A stretch of 64,000 bases of DNA, from the NCBI GenBank assembly GCA_036250195.1, contig JAVHZZ010000006.1, positions 158,713,724-158,777,723 on the forward strand. Reading direction: 5' to 3'. The notes beneath the pieces were generated by a model, which was given only the letters and a program-made list of their open reading frames with translations, was not told the DNA's origin and searched no databases. Within the stretch, counting starts at the first letter, position 1, and every line of letters starts with the position of its first letter. Of the stretch, positions 11,536 to 22,272 are shown piece by piece. The translations under genes were made by a program, and so were the position numbers. Origin of the DNA: Mixophyes australis. Lineage: Eukaryota > Chordata > Amphibia > Anura > Limnodynastidae.

Positions 11536-11579
11536 CCAAGTGGTACCTTCTGGGTACTGCACGCAGAGCGAATTCCAAG

Positions 11580-11725
11580 AGAGAAGAATGGAACCGAGGT
11601 GACACAGCGACACCACGGGGATAATCTACCGTAACACTGAGAAGAATGGCAAAGCTCATTAATCCTGCTTTACTATACACTGCCATGCGACACCTCGTGG
11701 AGAACATTTGGTATTGCAGTTGAAA
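11580..11725. repeat. Dispersed direct repeat, copy 1
   Basis: It shares 'cactgagaagaatgg' and 'tatacactgccatgcgac' with 12384-12535 in the same order and orientation, at roughly 80% similarity by eye. The two copies flank about 650 bp that include a small hAT-like element. The family is not recognised. Confidence 0.6.
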
Positions 11726-11902
11726 GATTTGGGAGATTCAAATCAGTGAGAGGTGCCACTGAAGGATGCGTATATATTTTTCCCTTTTATAGCAGAAAAT
11801 CTCCACTCATTTTTCTGCACGAGTCAATGGGGCACAAGGTTAAATGAGTGGACATTTAAGTCAGAACATCAAGGCTATGGGGGGAATTTAATTAGCCATG
11901 AG

Positions 11903-12065
11903 CAGGGGCAGACTGGGCTGGGTGGCAGTGGGGCATCTGCCTGTGGGCCGGTCCATAGTGTGTTAACTTGGGCTGTGTCACTGGGTCACCTGCATTTTTT
12001 CCCTTTAAAATAGGCTGCTGAATCAGGTTTTGCCACCTGGTCCAAAATTTGCCAGCCCTCCCCTG
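11903..12065. mobile_element. Small hAT-like element
   Basis: The ends 'caggggcagactgggctgg' and 'ccagccctcccctg' are imperfect inverted repeats. The flanks 'gccatgag' and 'gctgtgag' form a possible 8-bp duplication with two transition differences. It is similar in style to the 'cagggcc' hAT elements at 20936 and 46259. Confidence 0.5.
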
Positions 12066-12383
12066 GCTGTGAGGTGCCGCCGGACATCGCTATGCAGTGC
12101 ATAGTGCAGCTGAATATGGTACAAAATCTACGCTCATTTTCTCCTATCATTTCTATGGGACCCGAGGAAATATCGGAGATTTGAGAAAAAACTCCTAGGC
12201 GATATGTATCCTTAGACAGTTCTGGAGACACATCAGGCTGAATTGAATCTCCCCCTTAGGGGAATCAGCGAAGACACTCCAAGGCGATGCCTGGTCTGAA
12301 ATCTTTGCTTATTTTTACTTGTCCTTATAGAGGTGTGATTAAAAATGATTTACTTTATTAACCGAAAACGCCAGACATCAGGG

Positions 12384-12535
12384 AGAATGGAATGTGCCCT
12401 ATTGTGTGGATCACAGCGACACCACAAGGAAAATCTAGGTATAGCACTGAGAAGAATGGTAGCGCTCATAAATCCTGTTTTTCTATACACTGCCATGCGA
12501 CGCCTTGTGGAGAATTTTTGGTATTGCATTTGAAT
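12384..12535. repeat. Dispersed direct repeat, copy 2
   Basis: This is the partner of 11580-11725, with the shared words 'cagcgacaccac', 'cactgagaagaatgg' and 'tatacactgccatgcgac'. It ends just before the hAT 5' end at 12547. Confidence 0.6.
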
Positions 12536-12546
12536 TCAATTCAAAG

Positions 12547-13340
12547 TAGAGATGTTCGAGCATCTTGGTTCCTCGAGAACCGAGCCCACCCGAACTTCGC
12601 TGATCCGAGTACCAAGCCCAGGACTTTTGCATGCCCCCAGAAGTGAAAACGAGTCAAAATGTCATTGTTGCGTCATCGGATCTTGCGAGTTTTGGATTCT
12701 ATAAATATCGCCCGGTTCTTGGCAGTCTCCAATGCCGTTGGGCAGCGTCATATCTAAAACAGAAAGAGGAGGGGTGGCAGTTTTCCTAAAAGTCTCTAGT
12801 GACATTCTACTGAGTTATTACCGAAATAGAAATAATAGGGATGTCAGTGTTGTTCAAAATCTGCAGTCACCTTGTACTGTGTTATTATAGTTTACAATTA
12901 AACAAGAGAGGTCTCAGTGTTGTTGCCAGTCTACAGTCTACGTGCCCTTGCTCCATTGATTATTGTCATTGTTGAAATAGAAATAATAGGGCTGTCAGTG
13001 TTTTTCAAAATCTGCAGTCACATTGTACTGTGTTAATACAGATCACGCAGAAACAGGAGAGGTCCAAGTGTTCTTGCCAGTCTACAGTCTATGTGCCATT
13101 GTAATTGTCATTGCTGAAATAGAAATAATAGGACTGGCAGTGTTTTTAAAAGTTTCCAGTCATATTTTACTGAGCTATGGCACATAGCTCAACCAGAAAT
13201 AGGAGAGGTGTCAGTGTTTAGTGCTGTAAAAGAAATTGTAATAATAGGGCTGTCAGTGTTCTTAAAAGTCTCCAGTGACATTCTACTGTGCCATAGCTCA
13301 TACAGAAACAGGAGGGGTGGCATTGTTCTTGTCACTCTTC
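12547..13340 (+). mobile_element. hAT 5' end with degenerate tandem repeats
   Basis: It starts 'tagagatgttcgagc' and continues with 'cgagcccacccgaac' and 'gatccgagt', closely matching the left end of the complete hAT at 39924. From about 12760 to 13340 roughly four units, 115-150 bp apart, share 'ataatagggctgtcagtg' (12832, 12983, 13125, 13241). The arrangement of a terminus followed by tandem repeats parallels the 39.9-kb element. The transposase and the 3' end are missing. Confidence 0.6.
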
Positions 13341-14472
13341 AGTCTCAGTCATGGTGATACTAATCCCTCTACCACATGTGCTAAAGCCTATGTTCAAGTG
13401 CATAGTGGTTTCAAGTCAAGGAAACAAAAATACACTGTCATCATCCTCACCCTCATCAGTGTGTACATCACCCACACACAATACTAATTCATCCCGGCTT
13501 GAATCTACCATCACAGAAGTCTGCGTACTTTGATGTAATTGCCGGTAATGGCCTTCCTCATGGAATTTGTAGTTCATTTTATGGCAGAGCTGTCATGATT
13601 TTTGGCCAATTCTTTTACAGCAGAGCAAATCTCTAAATGTCCTACAATGTCTGCACACATTAACAGATGATTATATTCCTAGGCTGCGAATGTGACGAGT
13701 TATCTTCTAATTAATACTCCCCTTTGACAGTCAAATATTGCACATATAACCTACTTAAATTCCCGCCACACATTGCACAGAGAAATTCACCCACTAGCAG
13801 TGTATATATATTATACAATCATACACCAATTGGAATCCAATTGGTAACAATAAACTACAGAGATACCCTTCCCAGACATGTATTCTATGGATACTGCCCT
13901 ATGGACAACCCTAGCAATTTATTCAAACCCCCCAAGTAACCTTTAGTAGAGAGTACCCTGCTTGACACTTAATGTTACACTTTCCTTTTGGTTTGAGCAG
14001 AGAACTGTAAGACAGAAAAGACTGGCAGGGCCGTAATAAAGTTCGGTGCCATCGCCCATGGCGCAAGCACCTTGGGGCTATAAGCCCCAGGTCTATATAT
14101 ATTTATAAAGCATCCACCTTGATAAAGACACAAAGTCGAAATGCGTTTGGTGATGAGAGGGATGTCATTACTATAGCCAGCAATACCATCTTGGATCCGG
14201 TCTGATCATCCAGTAACCATTCACCTCAAGGACCTCCAAAAATGTTTATTATACTGCCTGACCATTCTGCTTTTTCTGGTAGGAGTAATTTGTACATCCA
14301 TTTTCTTTATTGTTGTCATGTTTTAATGGAATTTTATAAATGTCAGTGTAATATAGACCTTTTATATTAAAGGATTTTGTTTTAACTATAGTACACTAGA
14401 TCCATTTTCTTTTCTACATTTTATTTTCATGAGTGTGGATATCTGAATGCTGAGTGTGCTGAATATATTAGG
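13341..14472. other. Unassigned, with structured motif
   Basis: No gene is seen. At 14121-14146 'gataaag', a short spacer and 'cgaaatgcgt' occur; the same arrangement recurs at 37194-37223. Poly-T and AT-rich sequence follows. The stretch may be the 3' portion of a retroelement, but no coding part is attached. Confidence 0.35.
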
Positions 14473-14786
14473 CATACTTGCCAACTCTCCCGCTATGTCC
14501 GGGAGACTCCCGCATTTTGAGAGAGTCTCCCGGACTCCCGGGCGAGTGTGGCAAAATCCCGGATCTGCCCACTTCCTAGTGAAGTGGGCAGAATTAGGTC
14601 ACAAACGCCGCGATTCCTGGTGAATCGCGGCGTTTGGCCCCGCCCCCCGCTGTCAAATGACGCATTTTGCGTCATGACGTCATGGGGGCGGGTCCAAAAT
14701 GACACAGATTTTGGAGGCCCGCCCCTCATGACGCCCACCTCCCCCGCAGGCTCCCGGATACCAACATTGTAAAGTTGGTAAGTATG
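14473..14786. mobile_element. hAT MITE, 'catacttgccaac' family, copy 1
   Basis: The TIRs are 'catacttgccaac' and 'gttggtaagtatg'. The flanks 'atattagg' (14465-14472 and 14787-14794) are an exact 8-bp duplication. The inside is GC-rich with 'ctcccggactcccggg'. It is 314 bp with no transposase. Confidence 0.93.
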
Positions 14787-14794
14787 ATATTAGG

Positions 14795-15790
14795 AAGAAT
14801 TTGACACCTGATGCAGCTCAGCTCTATATAACAAGGCCATATTTTGTTATAACTCTGGTGAGTTCATTACCACTAGGGGCAGCTGATGTGGTGACGAAGT
14901 GGAATAATCTTAAAACACTTTTATATGTCAAAGGTTTTTTTTGAATGTGTGATTATTTGTTGTATTTATGGTTTTACACTACTTTGATATTTTTTATTTT
15001 ATATGGTTTGGAGAACAAGAAATCACAGTTTCTTCAAGATAAATATAAGACCAACAAATAAGTATTCAGTATTTATTTTTTATTAACATCTGTTCACTTG
15101 GCAAATAGAGGGACCAAAAGCGCTTAAATCACTTTTTTCTCTGTGTTTTCATACTTGTTTTTCAACCAGGCATTATGGTTGTATTGGGGTGAAGCTAAGC
15201 TGCATTTGAGTGTGGAGCGCTGATGGGACTCAAACTCTATATTTGTTATTCTCCAAATGTGGACTGCAAAACCTCTGATTATTTATTTGCAGCTAATATA
15301 GCATTGCTGCAATCTTATCCTCATAATGAGCAGGTGTTTTCTAATTGATATGCCAATATATAGTTAGAAGTTATCTAGCACTCTTCAACACATTAGTATT
15401 GATTATAATTGAACTGTTGGCTTTCCTGGGCTCACTTCCACCCACACAGGTTTTCCATGTGCCCTTACCTCCCAGCTGGATACTGATTGCAGATTGACAG
15501 AATCAGTTGCTCAAATTGCTCCCTCACGAATCCTCCAAATTTGTCCCAATTAAAATAAAGGAGTACATTTGTCTTGCCCCCAGATTTAGAGAGACCCTAT
15601 AGAACACGTTTCCTTGCTCCGTGTATGACATCTCTTTATTGGTAGGACTGTAGCTATCTATTTGAAGTGAGTGGTTTTCATAATTTTAAGCAATGATATG
15701 ATTTATGTTAAACTTTAATCTACATTATTGGACTGGGTATTGTAGGAATCTTGTGACTACTTTGTGCCAAAACTAACTCTATCTTGCACA
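14795..15790. other. Intergenic, nothing recognised
   Basis: AT-rich sequence without coding signal or clear repeat structure. It ends at 'gggcctgattcattatgg' (15791), which resembles the end of the 'cctgattcattaag' TIR family. Confidence 0.4.
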
Positions 15791-16559
15791 GGGCCTGATT
15801 CATTATGGAACGTAAGTCCCGTTGCGTGACATATTTTGTGTGAAATTGATCTGCATTTGCTCAGAAACTGACTTCATGTCATGGACTGCAAGTGCATCAA
15901 ATTCTTCTGTGGATGCAAATGGCACTTCCAACAGCCTACCATTAGAAGGGTGGTACGGAGGAGGAAGGGCGTACGCACGCATGCAATGTATACAGTATGG
16001 GCGTGCCAAAGTCGAGCGCACACACAATCATCCACTTCAAGCTCTGGGCATCTCTCAGGTACGTGGTTTTAGCCGTATCACTTTCGCCAGCCATAGGGCA
16101 GGTGTAAGTGCTGATTGGTTGTGGTTATTGATATAACCTATTGGTGGATGCTTGTAGTTGTAATAGGTGTCAGCAGAATGTGAGAAGGAGGTGAATCAAC
16201 ATGTTTGTTAATGTAACCAGGAACATTGATTTATTTGTAACAGGATATAGAGAAGAATATGTATCTCGCAGTATACAGGATACAGGCATATATCTTGTAG
16301 TTGGTGAACACAGGTAAACTTTATTGTGGATACAGGTTAGATATATAAAGCAGTTGTGGAGGGACAGAAGATGTGCCTGGTGCCCGTGAAGAGGGCGAAG
16401 ATGTCAGGCTGTGCTGCGCCCCTGGAGGGGCTGAAGAATCCTCAGATGGCGGAGCCCTATAAGCGGGTGAAGAAAGAAGAGAAGAACTTACCCGTCCATC
16501 GATCCAGCGGCGGTGAGTATGGCTTTCTTCCTGCAGGTCTTGTGCGCGGGGGAAGGATG

Positions 16560-16735
16560 AGCCAATCAGGGCCCATCTTTCCCCGCTGGCCAATCAGCGG
16601 CAGGATGCGCGAGCCAATCGCGGCTCGCGCCCGGCAATTCAAAAGATTGGCGCCGACGCGAGCCAATCAGCGCTCGCGCCGGCTGATGACGTCACGCTGG
16701 CGACTATATAAGTCGCCGGGTGGCGCCATTTTGTC
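16560..16735 (+). promoter_or_regulatory. Strong Pol II-type promoter of a GC-rich element
   Basis: Direct CCAAT boxes at 16562, 16590, 16614 and 16663 and an inverted ATTGG at 16646 precede a perfect CRE (TGACGTCA, 16687-16694) and TATATAA at 16705-16711. The TATA sits in the loop of a 7-bp hairpin (GGCGACT / AGTCGCC, 16699-16717). Transcription should start near 16735. The compact order of NF-Y, CREB/ATF and TATA sites is typical of an LTR or other retroelement promoter. A host promoter cannot be excluded, but no host exon follows. Confidence 0.6.
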
Positions 16736-17059
16736 AGAAGTCCGTCGGCGGAGAAGAGGGAAGACGTCTCTTCAAGACGTCCAGCAACAGGATCGGCGGC
16801 AGCAGCGGCAGGGGGCCCTTGTGAGGGCCGTGAGCTACCCTGCCGCCCGAAGACTACAATCAAGCCGCCGGAGCAGTGATCGCCGGCGGGGAGCCCTTGT
16901 AAGGGCTGAGAGCGCCCCCGCCAAGCAGCCCTCAACAGCGCCGAACCGGAGAAGAGGCGCCGCTGGCTGGAGGGTCTGGAAGACCCGGAGAAGGAAGAAG
17001 ATGGCGTGGCAAGTTGAGATTCCTGCGCAGAGCAGGTAAGTATACTCAACGTTAAATTT

Positions 17060-17546
17060 GGGCACTAGGCTCGGGGCCACGGTCGGGCACAAGGCCCGTT
17101 GGCACAGTAAATTAGGGGCACAAGGCCCAGGGACCTGGGCACTAGGCCCCTACTAATTAGTGGGCCAGTAGGCCACAGCGTTGTTAAAAGGTCACAAGGC
17201 CCTGTTTGTTAGTGAGACAGGGGGCGTGAGAGCCCCAGGTACAAGGGCAGAAGGCCCTTAGGCAGTTAGTGGCCCTAGGAAGGCCATAGGGGCTGGTAGC
17301 CCGTAAGCTATAAAGGGCACAAGGCCCTAGTAGGTAGCTAGGGAGGCCACAGGCCTCGGTAGGCAGGGGCTCGGACCCCTAGGTAGCAGGGCACAAGGCC
17401 CTAGTTAGTGGGCTCAGAGCCCTGAGGTAGAGAGGGGGCTGAGGCCCATTAATCAGAGCACAAGGCTCTGTGTGTAGCTGGGCAGAGGCCTATGGTGTGA
17501 AGGGCAGAAAGCCCTGGTGGTGATGAGGTAGAGGCGTGGGAGCCTC
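17060..17546 (+). other. Array of covarying mini-hairpins
   Basis: About 18 consecutive short inverted repeats have the form stem-loop-stem with a loop often ACAAG. Examples are CGGGC-acaag-GCCCG (17084), GGGGC-gtgaga-GCCCC (17221), AAGGGC-agaag-GCCCTT (17243), AGGGC-acaag-GCCCT (17314 and 17388), GAGGCC-aca-GGCCTC (17343), CAGAGC-acaag-GCTCTG (17454), AGGGC-agaaa-GCCCT (17501) and GAGGC-gtggga-GCCTC (17531). The stems differ but stay complementary. Related hairpins lie upstream at 16814-16829, 16892-16907 and 16972-16986. The function is unknown; an RNA leader structure of a retroelement is one possibility. Confidence 0.7.
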
Positions 17547-19080
17547 GTGAGTGTAGGCGCGGTCCTGTGTGAGGTGAGCACACGTAGTTAGGAGGTACAG
17601 TAGAGAGGAGGCTCCTGTGGTGCTGTAGCAACCTGTTGGTTGGCTAACAGCGGTGTGCTCTGGTAAGTAGCCTACAAAGTACTGTATATTGTATTCTGTC
17701 TGTGAGGCGGGTATTGTTGAATTACAGTATTTTGGGTGTGCTATGTAATTGTGTCCAGGGGCAAGACGTCAGGCCCCCATTAAAGGTAGGCTCTTGTTCC
17801 TGTGGTTTCCTGTGCTAACCCGTGCTGTGGGGACAAGTGTAGTTACCAGCATACACATAGTCAGGGGAGAACACACGTAGTTTTCCTGTCCCTTAGGTCC
17901 CTGGGGTCACACTGGTACCCAGAGGGGGTGGCTGAGTGAGTTGGTGGCAGTGCAGCACACCTTGAGGCAGTTCCAGGGGCGGCCGTGGTTCTGATCGAGG
18001 GTCCTCAAGGCCGGTTCCGTGCAGGTGGACCTGTGGTTCCGGACGTAGGGACACGTGTGAGATACCCGAGTACAGGCAGTCGGGCGGTTCAGTTCGATCG
18101 GCTGTTCCGTGCGGCAGTCGGCCCGCGGGTTAGTGTGCTGTTCCACTGAGCCTCAGCCGGGCTTAAAGAACCGGTCCTTAGGGTCTGTGGGTGACCCCAT
18201 AGCAAGAAGGCAGCTTCTTGGTACTACCTGGGTGAGGGGGTTAGGAACCGCCCTCCGGTTTAGTCCGTGAACACCGGCTGGTGTTCCCCGTAGTGTGTAA
18301 GTGAGCAGTTCCGTTAGTGCACCACACCTAGTTAGTCATAGTGGTTTGACCTAGTTGCGTTGCCGACCATTAGAACGTTGTTAGGGTCGGGTCGCTGTCG
18401 TAGTCAGTCCAGTTTTGTGGGTGCCATCTTAGTCTCACTGAGAGCGTAGAGGGAGGCTGTGTGTTCTTGTCATCCGCAGGAGTCGGGAAGGCGCAGAGGA
18501 ACCGGATCGGAAGTGGGAGTGTCCCGGTGAGTATCACGCTCGATTCCCCCTTTCGGTTAGGCCCTCACCGGCAGGTGTGTGAGCTACTTGAGGCGGGATT
18601 AGTCCTCGGACTAGTCTTGGTCTTAAGTGCCTGTAGTCCCCCGCGTCTTGGCAAGAGCAAAAGCGAGGAGGCGGCAAGTGGGCTTGGACTGAGAGTGTCC
18701 TTGTCCGTTGCCGTATTCTCGGACAGCCCTTACCTGGTAGGCACGGCCGTAATCTCTGTCTCTATCTTAGAGGGACGTGATTGGAGGTGACAGGGGTTGC
18801 GGCTGCGGATCTGCTGGGATTGGATCGCAGCTGGGAAATCGGAAGCGGACTGGAGGTGACCATCGTTTTCAAGGTAAGTTCTTTTGTGTTGCGTCTGTCC
18901 CTGTTTTCCCCGCAGGGGGCGTTACACAGTCTCAGGAGGCTACTATGTACTACACGTCTGTGTAGTATATTCTACCCATTTATACATGCAGGGCAGTCTG
19001 GAGTTATATACTGCACCTCTGTGCAGGTTCCGTTATTATTGGAAAACTCCTATGCAGCTTAAAAATTCTGCTTATTTACA
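17547..19080 (+). other. GC-rich leader-like block, no clear CDS
   Basis: G+C-rich and CpG-containing sequence continues the block that starts near 16330. Open frames at 18461-18790 and 18777-19084 have no recognisable domain. A donor-like GTAAGT lies near 18871. It could be the 5' leader and gag region of the tyrosine-recombinase retroelement whose RT to hydrolase part lies at 20.5-24.4 kb, but nothing in the sequence joins them directly. Confidence 0.35.
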
Positions 19081-19140
19081 CTAACTTACATCAACTTCTG
19101 CCACAAAGAGAACCGGAGACAGCTACAGTGCTGATCTCCC

Positions 19141-19284
19141 AACAGTGATGATGAAAAAACAGTCAGTATTTAACGTATGTGCAAAACAGAAAACTAATTT
19201 GCACCCCTTGCATTGTAACATGGTTTTGTCCAGGAGACTTAAATAAGAAACTTCTTAATTTAAGATCCTTAATGAATCAGGCCC
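19141..19284. mobile_element. Fragment of 'cctgattcattaag' TIR family
   Basis: It contains the family words 'aaaaaacagtcagtattt' and 'ccttgcattgtaacatgg' and ends in the right TIR 'ccttaatgaatcaggccc'. The left half is missing. Confidence 0.6.
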
Positions 19285-20499
19285 TTTGACATTAATATAT
19301 ACCAAATGTTGTGTATAAGTGGGCTGAGTTATATACATGAAATAAAATAAATGTTTATAACTAAATATGTTCAGCATGCTTTCTTTAACCCTTCTACAGC
19401 AGATTGTCATGCTATGAGGGGTGCTTCTGTATCTAAACCAACAGAGTGTAAGTTGCAGACTTGCAGGCTTGTACTGCCAAAATACATTATGTTGATTGGT
19501 GTATATTGGCAGGAGCAGTGATGTCACAGAAGCTACACTAGTTCCATCCACAGTATTAATATGTTATTATTTCTTATCGCCTCATCATCCTTTCTTGTGT
19601 ATTCCTCCTACTCAGGAACTGTCAGACAACGACCTCAAGTTCCCAGTCTCACCCACACACAGGAGAATATTACAAAGCCTGAATAGAAATGGCATACATT
19701 TTTGGCATGATGAATAGACTGCAGTATAATATACCCCCTTTATGTATCAGGGGGAATCTCTCTGGTGTGTTGCTTGCTGTTACGTTTAATATATCATAGT
19801 TGCCAATTAAATTTACTGACAGTCAGTAAAGGTTATTCAATTTTTTGACAGTCCATAAGATTATGACCACCTTTGGCAGTAATAAATTCAACACAGCAAT
19901 TTATTTGCCTATTGTTTTTGGTCTGCACAGTGTAAAGCACACCCTAAATGTCTAATTTCCTATAGATACTATAGAAAATTATATGAAGTACGTGTCAGTA
20001 AAACATGTTGGGCAACTGTACATTTTTATAAAATTGTCAGTAAAGAATGTGTTGAAGGTTTGACATTCAGTACCACAATGACTGATGTGGAAGTGTGCCA
20101 TATTGCGCTATATAAATAAATGATGATGATGATGATGATATTGTCAAGTCTGCCTGACTTTACTACAAAGTCTTGCAGGAAGAGAGCAAATGGGAGAAAA
20201 ATCTTACCTACATCCCTACATCTACACCACTTGTGGCTTAAAGGGGGTCACACTGGCACAGAAGCCAGATAAGGAGGATTGACACAACTACACAGGCAGC
20301 AGGAAAGGGGGTGGGGAAGTGCAGGAAGGAACCTTTCACGCCTGGGGACTAAGAAGGCCAGTGAGAGACTTACTAGGAAAAACAAGTGGTGGAGGTTAAG
20401 AGACAGGAAGTGAAGGGATAGTATCGAGTGGAGATTGATTGCAGCAGCAGCCAATGCCATTGCTGATCAGAAAAAGCAGAATTACTTGAATTGAAGTGA
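19285..20499. other. Mostly unassigned, with an L2 tail
   Basis: No coding domain is recognised. An L2/SINE tail ('gcgctatataaataaatga' with an ATGATG run) occupies about 20103-20142. The segment from 20250 to 20499 may be eroded RT of the Ngaro-like element but cannot be read as protein. Confidence 0.4.
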
Positions 20500-20935
20500 C
20501 TAGGAAGGTCACTCTGGAACAGATGCAGTCAATGCCGGAGTTGCTGAACTTTGCTTGTGGGGTGGTACCAATGGGCTGCATATTTTAAGAGGAGGCTGGA
20601 GAGAGCTACAACAGGATTTGCATTAGCAGGAAGATCATAATGGATCTATTGGTATGGGATGATTTCATATATGAGTTTAATTGGGTGCGTTTATGGCCGC
20701 AACAGAGCAGCCTAACCGTGAGCTGCAGCTGTTCACAGAAGCAGCAGGGGCAATAGGTTTTTGGAGCATATATGCAGGGGGAATAGATTGCACAATCGTG
20801 GCCAGATGAGTGCATCGCTAGCGGTCTCTCTAAGAACCTAGCCGTGCTGGAATTGTTTCCAATAGTGGTGGCGTTAAAAATTTGGGGGAAGAGATTAGAG
20901 AACAGGCACATCAGATTCTGGTGCGACAGCCTGGG
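20500..20935 (+). pseudogene. Ngaro/DIRS-like RT end and RNase H start
   Basis: Translated pieces in shifting frames include LLNFACGVVPMGCIF (RT C-terminus/connection), then MQGE and LAVLELFPIVVALKIWGKRL and IRFWCD (RNase H of DIRS-type elements). The coding region is broken by frameshifts and stops, then interrupted at 20936 by a hAT insertion; it resumes at 22273. It is therefore the remains of a tyrosine-recombinase retrotransposon. Confidence 0.7.
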
Positions 20936-22272
20936 CAGGGCCGGATTTACCGCTAGGCAACCTAGGCACCTGCCTAGGGCCTAGCGGCTCTCTGGGGGCC
21001 CAGATGGGGGGGACAAGGGAGAAAAAAATAAAAAAATAAAATAAATAAATTCGGCCCCTCCCCGCGACTCGCGGGGGGACAGGGGGAACAGGGTTGCTGG
21101 GCAGCGCAGCCTGGACTCATCGGAGGTGGCCGCAGTCAAGCATTCACACACTACAGCTGTGTAGACGACTCACAGCAGCCACAGTAAGACTCTGACACGG
21201 CGATGGGACCAATCATTTGGAGCTTGCAGATTTGTAGCGGCCAATGAGATCAGTCTACATTGTGAACTCGATCTTATTGGCTGGTGCATATGTGCAGGAA
21301 ATAACGATTGGCTTCCTGTCCTGGAGCTGCTGTGATTGGCCTGTGTCGCCCTTGTCACTTTCTTAGGGATCAAAGAAGAAAGGGGAGAATTAGCTGGGGG
21401 AAGAAGAGAAAGAGTACAATAGGGGGAAAAGAGGGAGAGCTGGGAGACAATAAAGAGCTAGAGAAGGGGAACTACACATAGAGAGAGAGAGAGAGATCTA
21501 AATGATGAATGTAAGAGCACAAGGGACAATGGATAGAGCTGGGGAGAAAAATGAGGACAGTAATTGGTGTTTGGTTGGGGGAGGGGGGCTGGAGTAGAGA
21601 CCATTGATGGAGAAAAGTGTTTCCAGGTGACAGATCAGGTGTGCTGGTGGAGAGATTATGGTGGGAGCGGAGATGCAGACCAAGCGCAGCGCTGGAAGAC
21701 GAGCAACCAACAGCCTTGAGGTTAGTATGTGTTTGAATGTGTAAAGCACCATAATGTAAATTGTTCTTTAAAAATAAAATATACTGTTAGTTTCAATTTT
21801 TTTATTACATCTTACGCTATGTGAATAAGCACCACTTTTTGACTCTACCGTACTTGTAATTTACAGTAAAATATTTTTACTTCAAAATAGTGTCCGTTTC
21901 TGGCCTATTGCGGCTTTGCCCCAGAATTCAGTATTTTGAAACCCTTCTCTAGGAATCTTTTGTTTGCCCATGCCAGCAGAATGCATTCAAAGACAGGCAG
22001 ACAGGCAGTCTGGCAGTAAATCAGAATGTGACAGCTGCATTCTGATTTGCTGTTCCGTTGTCTCTCATTGCATTGCATGAGCTGTGGAGCTCTTAGTCTT
22101 GTGAGATGTGATAAAAATATAATGCTATGGATTGTTTCAGGGAGGTGGGGGGGGCGGGCGTGGAGGGCTGGGGGGGGGGGGCGTAGGGGGGCTGGGGGGG
22201 TGTAGGGAGGGCTGGGGGGGGGCCCAAACCAATATCTTGCCAAGGGCACCATGAGGTGTAAATCCGGCTCTG
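20936..22272. mobile_element. hAT element, 1337 bp, inside Ngaro RNase H
   Basis: The termini 'cagggccggatttac' and 'gtaaatccggctctg' are inverted. The flanks 'agcctggg' (20928-20935 and 22273-22280) are an exact 8-bp duplication. G-run-rich sequence lies near 22140-22225. No transposase frame is found; the proline-rich minus-strand frames at 21905-22296 are products of the C-runs. Confidence 0.9.

Noticed and set aside
11229..11624. 131-residue plus-strand frame over mrgbp exon 1
   Set aside because: It is the antisense shadow of a real exon in a CpG island.
14121..14146. Hammerhead ribozyme
   Set aside because: The GAAA half is present but CUGAUGA is not, and no closed three-helix arrangement could be drawn.
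16356..17049. Long frames on both strands (227 and 136 residues)
   Set aside because: GC-rich sequence yields few stops; the translations are Arg/Ser-rich without a recognisable domain, and they cover the promoter and start of the hairpin region.
17060..17546. Hairpin array as Rho-independent terminators or a CRISPR array
   Set aside because: No T-tracts follow the stems and there are no constant repeats with unique spacers; the context is vertebrate.
15791..19284. One TIR element spanning 15791-19284
   Set aside because: Its ends resemble the 'cctgattcattaag' TIRs, but the flanks show no matching target duplication and the interior differs entirely from the other copies.
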